A DNA stretch of 54,119 bases, from NCBI GenBank assembly GCA_949290295.1, contig CASERH010000014.1:1-54119 (forward strand). The letters run 5' to 3'. Numbering within the stretch: position 1 is the first letter of the stretch; the number at the start of each line of letters is the position of its first letter. Origin of the DNA: an uncultured Pseudomonadota bacterium. GTDB taxonomy: Bacteria > Pseudomonadota > Alphaproteobacteria > RF32 > CAG-239. The position numbers were made by a program, and so were the translations under genes. This document shows positions 16,958 through 25,393 of this stretch, piece by piece. Under the pieces are notes generated by a model. It searched no databases and had not been told where the DNA came from. It worked only from the letters and a program-made list of their open reading frames with translations.

Positions 16958-17902
16958 CTATATTGTTGTTAAAAACAACAGACTTCCCTGACCGGATGGT
17001 AATTTGAAATACCAGCCGTCATAGAATATCTGATTGTCTCTTATATATGCATTAACAGACTTTTTTGGTAGTGGGGTGGTTGATAAAGTTATCTTCAGCC
17101 AATAGTTTTCGTTATCTGAATACAGATGATATTCGGCTACAAGACCTTGAAATGTCGTGAATTTTATAATCTTTTGCTTGGAATATGCGGTCTCATCAAA
17201 ATTTTGTGCTGATAACACGTTTTCTGCCGTGACATAGGCCGCCGCATCTGTCAGGCCAAATGCCGATGATGATATCCCGTCTTCTCCAAAAAACGGTTGT
17301 ATTCTGTTTTCTCTTCTGACTATTTTGCCATCCGTTTCTATTTGTTCCACCATATCAGGCGGCAACTCCGATATGGGCTGCATGATCCATGAATAAAACT
17401 CTTTGGGCAAATTATATTTGCCATCTATCAGCCAAATCTCGTTTTTTCCTTGTGGTTTGGCAAAGTAGTAGCCCTCTTTTTCTGCCGCTTTGCCAATTAC
17501 AATGCTGTTTAGCAAGTTATCCTGCTGGTAGGTGGTGATTTGTATGCCTTTTTTATCAAGTTCTTTTTCTGTTAGCTGCTCTGCCGAGAATGGGATTTCT
17601 CCATAATAGGTTGAATTGTTAAAATCTGTCAGGAGGCGGTTGAGCAACTCTGTGTTGGCATAGTAGTAATCTGCCTCTCTAACCACCCAGTAGCCCCCTT
17701 CTTTTTGCAAAGTTATGTCTTTATCTGATGTGGTTAGCATAATCTTGTCTAGTTTGGTGCCATCCTTATAGGTGGCGGCAAAGACCAGCTCCCCGTTTGA
17801 CTGCTTGGGAAAGCGCCAGTCAGTTAACAATATGGCCACAACCAGCAAACCAACAGATAGGCTTGCCAGAATGATAGAGGCTTTCAACATACGCTTAAAC
17901 AT
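16958..17902 (-). CDS. DUF4340-type membrane-anchored protein
   Basis: This 314-residue protein has an N-terminal membrane helix (about 8-27), then a large periplasmic part of repeated beta-rich units typical of DUF4340 (for example KIMLTTSDKDITLQKEGGYWVV). Proteins of this type commonly accompany GldA/GldF/GldG-like ABC genes, as here. The start ATG at 17900-17902 overlaps the stop of the preceding gene by eight bases (ATGTTTAA), indicating translational coupling. Role probably accessory to the exporter; substrate unknown. Confidence 0.75.
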   Translation of the reverse strand: MFKRMLKASIILASLSVGLLVVAILLTDWRFPKQSNGELVFAATYKDGTKLDKIMLTTSDKDITLQKEGGYWVVREADYYYANTELLNRLLTDFNNSTYYGEIPFSAEQLTEKELDKKGIQITTYQQDNLLNSIVIGKAAEKEGYYFAKPQGKNEIWLIDGKYNLPKEFYSWIMQPISELPPDMVEQIETDGKIVRRENRIQPFFGEDGISSSAFGLTDAAAYVTAENVLSAQNFDETAYSKQKIIKFTTFQGLVAEYHLYSDNENYWLKITLSTTPLPKKSVNAYIRDNQIFYDGWYFKLPSGQGSLLFLTTI

Positions 17903-20444
17903 TGGCTATCCTTTCAGCTTGGTGAGCCAAACGGCGTTGAGACAGGCGCAAAGCTATAATCAATATGCACAAAATTAACAGTGGCAAAATGAAGTTTATT
18001 CCCATAAACGTACCTAACTTTAATTTATAGGTATCAACAATGTCTTGTTTTAATTGCCGCTCTTCTTGTCTTAATTCTAGCCGACGGCGTTCTAAATCTT
18101 CCAATTTCTTAGTGACTTGGATTGATGGTAATATCTCCTGATGTTCAATTTTGTAGAGCATGGTGCTCTGTTCTTTTAAAACTTTTGTTTGTTCCGTGCT
18201 GATATCAAATTGTTTTTGTGCGAAAATTTCTTCCGTTCTCAGCAATAATACGGCTCCTATCGGTGTGGAGGTAACCGGAGAAACTTTGGGAGAAACACTC
18301 AAAATTTTTGTGTTGCCACTCATATAATCAACCGCGCGTTCTATAAAGTCCATATTGCCGCTATAAGGAATAAAGTCATAAATATCTTGTTCTTCTTGTT
18401 TATTGGCATTCCATAGTCCGGAGGTTAGGATATCACTGTCGGCCACCACCAATAAACGCCCAGGTTTTAGTGACACGCTTAAAAACGGCAACAGTTTTTC
18501 AAAATATTCTTTTGTATTAAATAAAGGTTCTTTAAAGAGAGACGTGAAATTTCCTTCTTTTAAGACCGCCAAAACTTTTGCCTTATCCTCTGAGCTATAA
18601 TTTGCAAGCGTTTCAGCTAAGCTTGCATACCTAATATAAGCCGCATCTACGCTGCCGCTGTTCTCCGAGGTCGTAAACAAGATCTCTGTTCCCTCCTCGG
18701 GGGAAACATCCAGCCAACCCGCCGTGTTTAGTGCCAGAGGTTTTAATCCTGCCAAGAAGCGATGTTTGTTGTTTTGCGGCAAAACGTTTATCCAAAACGG
18801 GTATTTTTCTTTAGCTTTTCCAAGGTCTAAACTGCGATTATACAGATTATCTCCTGCGACTTTGGTCTCATCATATCTAATCCCTGAATTTGCCAAGAAT
18901 TTGACTATATTTGAGCGTTCGGCAGCCTCACCGTTTTGGGCAAGAGCAGCCTCAGAAAAAGGATCGGCAAAAACAATCACGTTGCCGCCGCGCATGAGGT
19001 ATTGGTCTATGGCATAGAGCCCGATATTGGAAAGGCCTTTGGGATTTATAACCAGCAAGGCACTGATATCTTGCGGAATTTCTACCAGATTTGTTGAAAT
19101 GTGGCGCAAATTGTAATTATTTTTCAGCACCATTGCAAAGGGCCAATCTTGGGTATAGTCGAGGGCATCTCTTGATGATGTGACTTGAAACTCTGATGAC
19201 ATGATGCCTAAAGTTGGTTTTTGATATTCTCCCAAGCTACTTAAGATTCTGCTAATGTCATGCTCAAGGTATTCTCGGCGTCTGGGCTCCAGATAAGGTA
19301 TTGTCTTAAAGCGGCCGTTTTGGTCCGAGATGACCAAGCCAAAATATGGTTCGCCCTCACCGCCTCGGATGCCGGCCTTTTTAGCTTCTGCCTCCTCCGG
19401 GCTCAGGGGTGAAACTTTTATGGTTCGCAAACTTAGTTTGTTGTTGGAATTTAGCTGATATTGCTCAAGCAGGCGCAAAACATCTTGCGAATAGTTTTCC
19501 AGGTTTGCGTCCTTTTCCACCTCTGCTGATAAATACAAGCGCGCAAATAAGTTGTTCTTATTTTCTTTCAACCATGCCTTACTTTCATTGCTGAGGCTGA
19601 AGCGTTTATCGGGGCTTAGGTCCCATACCAAGGAGCTTCCGGCCAGGGCAATCGCCATATTGAAGGCGCAGAAGGACACAAGCAAACAAAAGCAAAATAT
19701 TCCGTATCTGCTTTGTTTGTTTTGCTGCCAGACTATTGTGGCTATGTTTAGCCACAGGGCGCCGCCGATGATACTTAAAAAGTAGCAAACGCCGCCAAAT
19801 GTTATTTGGCCTGCAATCAGATTATCAAAATGTTCTCCGAAATTTAGGGCGCCGCCGGCACGCAAAAGAGCCTCGGAAGAAAAGCCTAAATGTTCAACTA
19901 TGGTACTGAAGCTAATCAGAGAAAAGCCCAAACAAACAGCCAAGGACAAAACAAAAGCGCTGACCGGGTGTGATGTGAAGGCTGAGGCCGCCAGGCTCAG
20001 GGCGCAAAGAGCCCCGCACAGTAACCAACAAATCAGATAATTTTGCAAAATTCCTAAATTATCCGTATGAGTGACCAAAGAAGTTGAAATCCACAGACCA
20101 ATCGTCGAAAAGAGCATTACGCCGCACATGGCCCATACAGCCAAAAATTTGCCCACCGTCAGAGCCGTGTAGCTGATGGGCAGACTCAATGTCAGTTCCA
20201 GGGTTCCTGAGCGTTTTTCATCTGTCCATAACTTGATTGTGAGGGCCGGAATAATCAGTGTGAAAATGTTGGCTTGCAGTTTGAAAAATGAAATCAACTC
20301 CGGCTCAGAAGCAGAGATGAACGGGCTCTGAAAAAATGTTACGGCCATTGACAATATGGCATAGACGCCCAAAATCAGCCAAGCCATTCGGCTTTGGAAA
20401 AAAGAGTGAAATTCTTTTATGAAAACAGGCCAAATATTTTTCAT
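17895..20444 (-). CDS. Fused ABC-2 permease and GldG-like periplasmic protein
   Basis: This 849-residue protein joins two parts that are separate in the gliding systems of Bacteroidota. Residues about 1-240 form a GldF-like ABC-2 permease (TIKLWTDEKRSGTLELTLSL is characteristic), with about six membrane helices. Another helix near 265 leads into a large GldG-like extracytoplasmic region (about 290-810). That region includes NVIVFADPFSEAAL and ends with a coiled coil rich in Glu, Arg and Gln and a last membrane helix near the C-terminus. In proteobacteria such systems are not tied to gliding; the exported substrate is unknown. It begins five bases after the ATPase gene. Confidence 0.82.
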   Translation of the reverse strand: MKNIWPVFIKEFHSFFQSRMAWLILGVYAILSMAVTFFQSPFISASEPELISFFKLQANIFTLIIPALTIKLWTDEKRSGTLELTLSLPISYTALTVGKFLAVWAMCGVMLFSTIGLWISTSLVTHTDNLGILQNYLICWLLCGALCALSLAASAFTSHPVSAFVLSLAVCLGFSLISFSTIVEHLGFSSEALLRAGGALNFGEHFDNLIAGQITFGGVCYFLSIIGGALWLNIATIVWQQNKQSRYGIFCFCLLVSFCAFNMAIALAGSSLVWDLSPDKRFSLSNESKAWLKENKNNLFARLYLSAEVEKDANLENYSQDVLRLLEQYQLNSNNKLSLRTIKVSPLSPEEAEAKKAGIRGGEGEPYFGLVISDQNGRFKTIPYLEPRRREYLEHDISRILSSLGEYQKPTLGIMSSEFQVTSSRDALDYTQDWPFAMVLKNNYNLRHISTNLVEIPQDISALLVINPKGLSNIGLYAIDQYLMRGGNVIVFADPFSEAALAQNGEAAERSNIVKFLANSGIRYDETKVAGDNLYNRSLDLGKAKEKYPFWINVLPQNNKHRFLAGLKPLALNTAGWLDVSPEEGTEILFTTSENSGSVDAAYIRYASLAETLANYSSEDKAKVLAVLKEGNFTSLFKEPLFNTKEYFEKLLPFLSVSLKPGRLLVVADSDILTSGLWNANKQEEQDIYDFIPYSGNMDFIERAVDYMSGNTKILSVSPKVSPVTSTPIGAVLLLRTEEIFAQKQFDISTEQTKVLKEQSTMLYKIEHQEILPSIQVTKKLEDLERRRLELRQEERQLKQDIVDTYKLKLGTFMGINFILPLLILCILIIALRLSQRRLAHQAERIANV

Positions 20445-20448
20445 TTTC

Positions 20449-21165
20449 TTACCTATCTGAGGTTATGGCGCGGAAGGCGGCTTCTATGTCGTTGGTTGGG
20501 GTTAGGCTTTTTAGTCCTACCGGCGTGGTATCGCAAATCAGTTTACCATGGTTTAAGAGCAATATTCTGTCGGCAAAAGCCTCAACATCTTCCATGATGT
20601 GGGTGGAAATTAGAACCGTGTGTTGACGCCCATAATCCTTTAGAAAATCTCTTATCATAAATTTTTGGTTGGGATCCAACCCCTCGGTTGGTTCATCCAG
20701 CAGCAAAACTTTGGGCCGATGCACAAGAGCTCCGGCCAAAGCCACGCGCCGCTTAAACCCCTTGGATAAGGTATCACAACGTTGGTTGATGACCTTTTCT
20801 AACTGTAGCTCTTGCACCAAAGATGCCAAATTATCCACAAAGTCAACTGCTGAAAGTTGATGAATGTTTGCCATAAAACGGATATATTCAACCACGCTCA
20901 TTTCGGGATAGAGCGCTCCGTTTTCGGGTACGTAGGCAAAGGAGGCTAATGCTTTGAGGCGATCTTCTTCAAATTTGAAGTCCTCTATTGAAATCTCGCC
21001 TTGGTCAGGAGAATAGTAGCCGCTCAAAAGTCTGAGCAAGGTCGTCTTGCCGGCACCGTTGGGGCCAAGAAGCGCTGCAACCTCTCCCTTTTGGAGGAAA
21101 AAACTTACATTATTTACAGCTTTTATTTTTCCGAATGACTTTGATATGTTTTTGACAATCAGCAT
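20449..21165 (-). CDS. ABC transporter ATP-binding protein (GldA-like)
   Basis: This 238-residue ATPase powers the permease encoded directly downstream. It has Walker A GPNGAGKTT at residues 34-42, an ABC signature written LSKGFKRRVALA, Walker B VLLLDEPTEGLDP, and the H-loop STHIMEDVEA. The Gln of LSGGQ is replaced by Phe/Lys as in many ABC-2 ATPases. GGTGAGAG precedes ATG at 21163-21165. It is the first gene of the minus-strand operon. Confidence 0.92.
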   Translation of the reverse strand: MLIVKNISKSFGKIKAVNNVSFFLQKGEVAALLGPNGAGKTTLLRLLSGYYSPDQGEISIEDFKFEEDRLKALASFAYVPENGALYPEMSVVEYIRFMANIHQLSAVDFVDNLASLVQELQLEKVINQRCDTLSKGFKRRVALAGALVHRPKVLLLDEPTEGLDPNQKFMIRDFLKDYGRQHTVLISTHIMEDVEAFADRILLLNHGKLICDTTPVGLKSLTPTNDIEAAFRAITSDR

Positions 21166-21253
21166 ACTCTCACCATTGTTTGCTCAAATTCCTCCTTATT
21201 TTAACAAAATATTTTTAAATTTTAACAACTATTTTCATTTTTCAAAATCTTTG

Positions 21254-21282
21254 GTGACAAAATCGTTATTTTAATTTATGTA
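21254..21282 (+). promoter_or_regulatory. Probable promoter for the mlaD-like operon
   Basis: GTGACA (21254-21259) and TATGTA (21277-21282) are separated by 17 bp. AAAGGA lies between this and the ATG at 21312. Confidence 0.45.
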
Positions 21283-21311
21283 TATATTAGTTTTAGTAAA
21301 GGATTTTAGTA

Positions 21312-21809
21312 ATGCAAACAACAGACGTCTACAGCAAAGAAGAAACAAAATACCTCAAAATCGGCTTTGGTGTGGCTTTGGCCATTCTTGTCATTGTTGG
21401 CTTTTGGCTTTTTGCCAACAACCGCGTGACACATTTGGAGGAAGGAAACTATTACCCCGTTAAGGCTCGATTTAACCGCACGGACGGTCTTTTGGTCGGC
21501 GATTTGGTGCGTCTGGCCGGAATGAATGTCGGCAAAGTTGTTGATGCTCAATTAGATGAAAATTTTAAAGCCGTTCTTACCTTGGAAGTCAAGGAAAACG
21601 TGCAGCTTCCCGATGACAGCAGCGCCTCTATCGTCAGTTCAGGGCTCATGGGGCCAAAATATATTGAGATTGAACCCGGCGGATCCTTTGATATGATTGC
21701 TCCCGGCGGCGAATTCTCTTATACGCAAGATGCTATGGTGTTTGAAGAACTACTTGACCGCATTGTCGGAATCGGTAAGGCTAACCGCCAGAAAAACAAG
21801 ACTAAATAA
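21312..21809 (+). CDS. MlaD/MCE-domain protein, first paralogue
   Basis: MCE-domain proteins bind lipids in the periplasm and pass them between inner and outer membranes. This 165-residue protein has a membrane helix at about 17-37 and a single MCE domain (YYPVKARFNRTDGLLVGDLV and SSGLMGPKYIEIEPGG). It is followed 22 bases later by a second MlaD of similar size. No MlaE, MlaF or MlaB gene is present nearby. Two adjacent single-MCE genes are less usual than one; they might form a mixed or second ring (inference). Confidence 0.85.
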   Translation: MQTTDVYSKEETKYLKIGFGVALAILVIVGFWLFANNRVTHLEEGNYYPVKARFNRTDGLLVGDLVRLAGMNVGKVVDAQLDENFKAVLTLEVKENVQLPDDSSASIVSSGLMGPKYIEIEPGGSFDMIAPGGEFSYTQDAMVFEELLDRIVGIGKANRQKNKTK

Positions 21810-21831
21810 GATTTTTTAATGGAGAATACTA

Positions 21832-22293
21832 ATGAATAAAAGACCAGTTGAAACAATTATGGGAATCGTGGTCCTGGCTGTGGCCGCTTTTTTTGCCTAT
21901 TTTGCTTACAATGTCTCCGACCTTCAGGTTGTTAAGGGCTACAATGTTACTGCTAAATTCTTAAAGGTCGGCGGACTGACCGTTGGTTCTGATGTCAGAA
22001 TCAACGGTATTAAGGTCGGAACCGTTATCGGACAATCTTTGGATGATACCGACTACACTGCTGAGGTTAAAATGAGCTTGTCTTCCGATATCAAGCTACC
22101 GGTTGACAGTGTCGCCTCCATTGTTAGCGACGGATTGGTCGGTGATAAGTATATTAAATTTGAACCCGGCCACAAAACCGAATATCTTAAAGATGGCGAT
22201 GTTGTTAAAAACACCAAAGACTTTAAGGCCTTGGAAGATATGGTCGGCGAAATTATCTTTATGGTGACCGATGATGGCACTAATCAACAATAA
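21832..22293 (+). CDS. mlaD: MlaD-like outer-membrane lipid asymmetry protein
   Basis: This 153-residue protein has an N-terminal membrane helix (about 9-26) and one MCE domain with VGGLTVGSDVRINGIKVGTV and VSDGLVGDKYIKFEPG, close to canonical MlaD. It probably forms a hexameric lipid-binding ring on the periplasmic face of the inner membrane. GGAGAATACTA precedes ATG at 21832. Its end overlaps the DUF2155 gene by 23 bases; mlaD and DUF2155 genes are neighbours in many alphaproteobacteria. Confidence 0.9.
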   Translation: MNKRPVETIMGIVVLAVAAFFAYFAYNVSDLQVVKGYNVTAKFLKVGGLTVGSDVRINGIKVGTVIGQSLDDTDYTAEVKMSLSSDIKLPVDSVASIVSDGLVGDKYIKFEPGHKTEYLKDGDVVKNTKDFKALEDMVGEIIFMVTDDGTNQQ

Positions 22294-23179
22294 AGCTCTG
22301 AAAACGACCGTTGCGGCTGTTGCCTTGTGCGCCTTTTGTGATGTTGCGGCGGCTGCTAACATTGAGACCAATATGGCGCATATGCAGGCCATGGACAAAA
22401 TCACCGGCCGTGTCAGCGAAATTGACGTTCCTGTTAATGGCGAGGCGAAATTCGGCAGTTTTTCTATTGTGGTGCGCCGTTGTGTGACCCGCTCTCCGGA
22501 GGAAACTCCCGAAAACACTGCTTTTGTTGATGTGGTGGATAATTATAATACCGATGATCCTATCAATATCTTTAAGGGGTGGATGTTTTCTTCAACTCCT
22601 GCTCTTAATGCCGTTGAACATCCGATTTATGATGTGTGGTTGCTTAAGTGCTATAATGCCGATCTTAAGGGAAAAAAGATTTTATCTGAAGATGAGCTTA
22701 TGTTGCGCGATGAAATTCCTATGCAGGAATCTCGGGAAGATGCCGAGCCGGTTGGTATAAGTGTTGGTAGCGACGATGAAACACCGGAAGATTCTGCCCC
22801 CGTTGCCGCCTCAGAAACTTCGGAAACACAAGAAACTTCCTCTGCTCATGAGGATGGTAATCAGGAGCTGCAAAATGAGGGAGAGGAAAAACCTCAGCCA
22901 GCTGAGGTGATTGCCGTGGTAGTTAATGATGAGACGCTTGCTCAGGATGACGGTGCGCCTAAGGCTCTGCTGCAAGTACAAACTCAGCCCCAGGAAAATG
23001 CTGAGGTTGAAGTTCCTCAACCGGAAGAAAATGCCGTTGCCGCTGAAAATGTAACTTCTCAAGATGATACGGTTTTGCCAGAGGCTGCCAATGCAGCTAT
23101 TGAAGATGAAAATGCCTATATTCCGACAGAAGATGAGGAAAACGGCTTTATTGCCGAAGATGAGGAATTTGCTCAGTAG
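22271..23179 (+). CDS. DUF2155 domain protein with long acidic tail
   Basis: This secreted protein has a signal peptide (cleavage after DVAAAA, near residue 29). The DUF2155 domain covers about residues 35-130, with Cys residues in VVRRCVTRSPEE and VWLLKCYNADL and the conserved FKGWMFSSTPALNAVEHPIYDVW. After about residue 155 comes a low-complexity tail rich in Glu, Asp, Ala, Gln and Pro, to residue 302. Most DUF2155 proteins, as I recall them, lack such a tail. It might bind metal or cell wall, but that is speculation. The start is ATG 22271 (or the adjacent 22274). Confidence 0.85.
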   Translation: MMALINNKALKTTVAAVALCAFCDVAAAANIETNMAHMQAMDKITGRVSEIDVPVNGEAKFGSFSIVVRRCVTRSPEETPENTAFVDVVDNYNTDDPINIFKGWMFSSTPALNAVEHPIYDVWLLKCYNADLKGKKILSEDELMLRDEIPMQESREDAEPVGISVGSDDETPEDSAPVAASETSETQETSSAHEDGNQELQNEGEEKPQPAEVIAVVVNDETLAQDDGAPKALLQVQTQPQENAEVEVPQPEENAVAAENVTSQDDTVLPEAANAAIEDENAYIPTEDEENGFIAEDEEFAQ

Positions 23180-23184
23180 CTTGA

Positions 23185-24603
23185 TTATTTCCAGAAGTTC
23201 TTGGTGAATATCACAACCACCGTCATGACTTCAAGGCGGCCGAAAATCATGGCAAAAGCCAATATGTATTTGGCTGTATCCGTTAGAGAAGAATAGTTTC
23301 CGGCAGGACCGATGATTTGCCCTATTCCCGGTCCGCTGTTGGTCATGCAGGCTATGACCGCACTGAAGGATGTTACAAAATCAAATCCGCAGGTTAGTAT
23401 TGCAATACTTAAGGAATATATGGTTAAAAATGTGAATATCGAACTGGTAACTTCATTACTGATATTGCTTTGCCCTATTTTTATAGGGACTAGACGATTG
23501 GGCTCTGTCGTGGTTATCAGAGCTTTTTTCAGGTAAGCAAACACCACCTGCCATCGGAATATTTTAATTGAACCGGCTGTTGAACCTGTGCAGCCGCCTG
23601 TTAGAGCAAATGCGATAAAAAGAGTGCCGGCAAAGATACTCCATTTCAGATAATCACAAGAAACAAAGCCCGTTGAAGTGACTATTGAGGTTATATTGAA
23701 TGCAGCCTGACGCAAAGCTGTTGAAAAGTCATAAATATCGGCTGACCACAGCCACAAGGTTACGCAGACAATATAAAAACTTAAAACTTTAATAAATGCT
23801 CCAACTTGTGAAGAACGTAGGGAGTGCAAGCTTTTTGTGGCCCATACGCTATGATAGAATGTTAGCGGAACGGCTCCTAAAAACATAAATATGGTAATAA
23901 TCCATTCTATGGAGGCACTCTGAAAAGCTCCGATAGATGCGTTTTTGGTTGACAGACCTCCCGTCGCAATCGTGGCTAATGCGTGGCAAATGGCATCAAA
24001 CCAGCCCATGCCGGCAAGTTTTAGTGATCCTAAGCAGAGCAAATTCAATATAATGTAAACCAAGATAATCCTTTTGGCTATGTAACTTATTTTTGGCATA
24101 AATTTCTCATTCACATCAGAATTTTCCCTCTGAAAAATTTGCATGCCACCAATGCCTAAAAAAGGAAGCAAGGCAATGGCAAAAATAACAATTCCTACCC
24201 CACCTAAGCCGTTTAATAAAGCTCGCCATAATAAAATTGATCTTGGTAAAGATTCTACATCTTTGTAGATACTGGCGCCCGTGGTGCTGATGCCGGATGC
24301 TGCCTCGAAAACTGCATCGGCCGGTGACGTACCGTACAAAATAAACGGCAATGCTGCCAGAAGCGCTACTGAAAACCAGCTAATGCAGGTAAGCAGATAT
24401 CCCTGTTGTTGTGAGATGTTGCGAATTTTATTGTTGTTAGCTAAAAATAAAGAAAGCCCTATAAAAAGAGATATAATGGAAGCGGTAATAAAATAGGACC
24501 AATTTGTTTGTGTATAATAGATGTCTATTCCGGCAGGAACTAACATTGCCAGTCCCAAGACGCTGATAAAATAACCGCTGATCATTAGTACCGGCTGCCA
24601 CAT
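23185..24603 (-). CDS. trkH: Trk-type potassium uptake channel subunit
   Basis: TrkH forms the K+ pore that works with the NAD-binding TrkA protein, whose gene is at 39828-41186. The 472-residue protein shows four selectivity-filter loops: GISTTGASIY, ATIATGGLSTKN, VTSTGFVSCDY and TNSGPGIGQI, along with the GGCTGSTAGSIK stretch. About ten membrane segments are visible. AGGAGAGAGCAT precedes ATG at 24601-24603. It converges on the DUF2155 gene with five bases between them and no visible terminator. Confidence 0.94.
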   Translation of the reverse strand: MWQPVLMISGYFISVLGLAMLVPAGIDIYYTQTNWSYFITASIISLFIGLSLFLANNNKIRNISQQQGYLLTCISWFSVALLAALPFILYGTSPADAVFEAASGISTTGASIYKDVESLPRSILLWRALLNGLGGVGIVIFAIALLPFLGIGGMQIFQRENSDVNEKFMPKISYIAKRIILVYIILNLLCLGSLKLAGMGWFDAICHALATIATGGLSTKNASIGAFQSASIEWIITIFMFLGAVPLTFYHSVWATKSLHSLRSSQVGAFIKVLSFYIVCVTLWLWSADIYDFSTALRQAAFNITSIVTSTGFVSCDYLKWSIFAGTLFIAFALTGGCTGSTAGSIKIFRWQVVFAYLKKALITTTEPNRLVPIKIGQSNISNEVTSSIFTFLTIYSLSIAILTCGFDFVTSFSAVIACMTNSGPGIGQIIGPAGNYSSLTDTAKYILAFAMIFGRLEVMTVVVIFTKNFWK

Positions 24604-24628
24604 ATGCTCTCTCCTTTTATGTTTGACT

Positions 24629-25393
24629 TTAGTCTAAAGCAACGTTTTTTGAATATCCCAAAGTCACCAATTCGTAATTTAGTCTTTTATCTCCGACACT
24701 GCAAATACCGGTGGCTATGGCTTGATAGGTGTAGGCCTTTATTATACAAGACACTTCTTGGTTCCGTGTAGTCTGGCGCAAATATTCCTCTGCTTTTTTG
24801 CCATTTTCAGATTGAGGATCAACATAGATGCCATAGAGGAATATATCAACACCTTCAACCACAATCTCATTGGCATTGACAATCTCTGCTCGACCGGAAA
24901 TTTTTTTTGGTTCATCTAAATATACCAAATCAAGTTTCTTCTGGGTGGCGGTTTGAGGTTCTGTTTTGGTTACTTGTGCCGGCTCCCTTACCACTACAGG
25001 AGCTGATTTGGCCCGTTCAAACATCCTGCGACCACTAGGCTTAATTGGCATATCGACGACTTTTACGGCAGGTGTTTGAGGTTTGCTCTGCGGCTCAACA
25101 TCAACAACCTGCGGGATTTCTTCCATAATCTCTTTGGCTTTATCGGCCACCTTGTCTGTTACCTGAGAGGAAGAATTTTTTATATGATTCCAGTACCATA
25201 AATGGACCTCTGTGGGTTTGACTCCCTGAAAGGTCGGGGCTAAAAACAACACCAGAACAATCAACAAGGTCCACAAAGGCTTGCGCAGTGGAAAAGTTAC
25301 CAACAAAAATAATCGGTGGAAGAACTTGGCCCAACCCTTGGCCGGGCCGATATAGTCATCTTGTTTTTCTCTTCTTTTGCGGCGACCAATCAT
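24629..25393 (-). CDS. Membrane protein with degenerate SNase-like domain
   Basis: This 254-residue protein has a basic N-terminus, one or two hydrophobic segments at about 25-55, a Pro/Lys/Val-rich linker, and a C-terminal domain from about 165 that looks like a staphylococcal-nuclease fold. VNANEIVVEGVDIFLYGIYV, GKKAEEYLRQ and LNYELVTLGYS align with the order of SNase elements. The catalytic residues are missing: the DGDT aspartate position reads NANE, the RLxGID arginine and aspartate are not kept, and no DRYGR motif is seen. It is probably a non-enzymatic binding domain. Its ATG overlaps the metG stop (TAATG). Confidence 0.65.
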   Translation of the reverse strand: MIGRRKRREKQDDYIGPAKGWAKFFHRLFLLVTFPLRKPLWTLLIVLVLFLAPTFQGVKPTEVHLWYWNHIKNSSSQVTDKVADKAKEIMEEIPQVVDVEPQSKPQTPAVKVVDMPIKPSGRRMFERAKSAPVVVREPAQVTKTEPQTATQKKLDLVYLDEPKKISGRAEIVNANEIVVEGVDIFLYGIYVDPQSENGKKAEEYLRQTTRNQEVSCIIKAYTYQAIATGICSVGDKRLNYELVTLGYSKNVALD

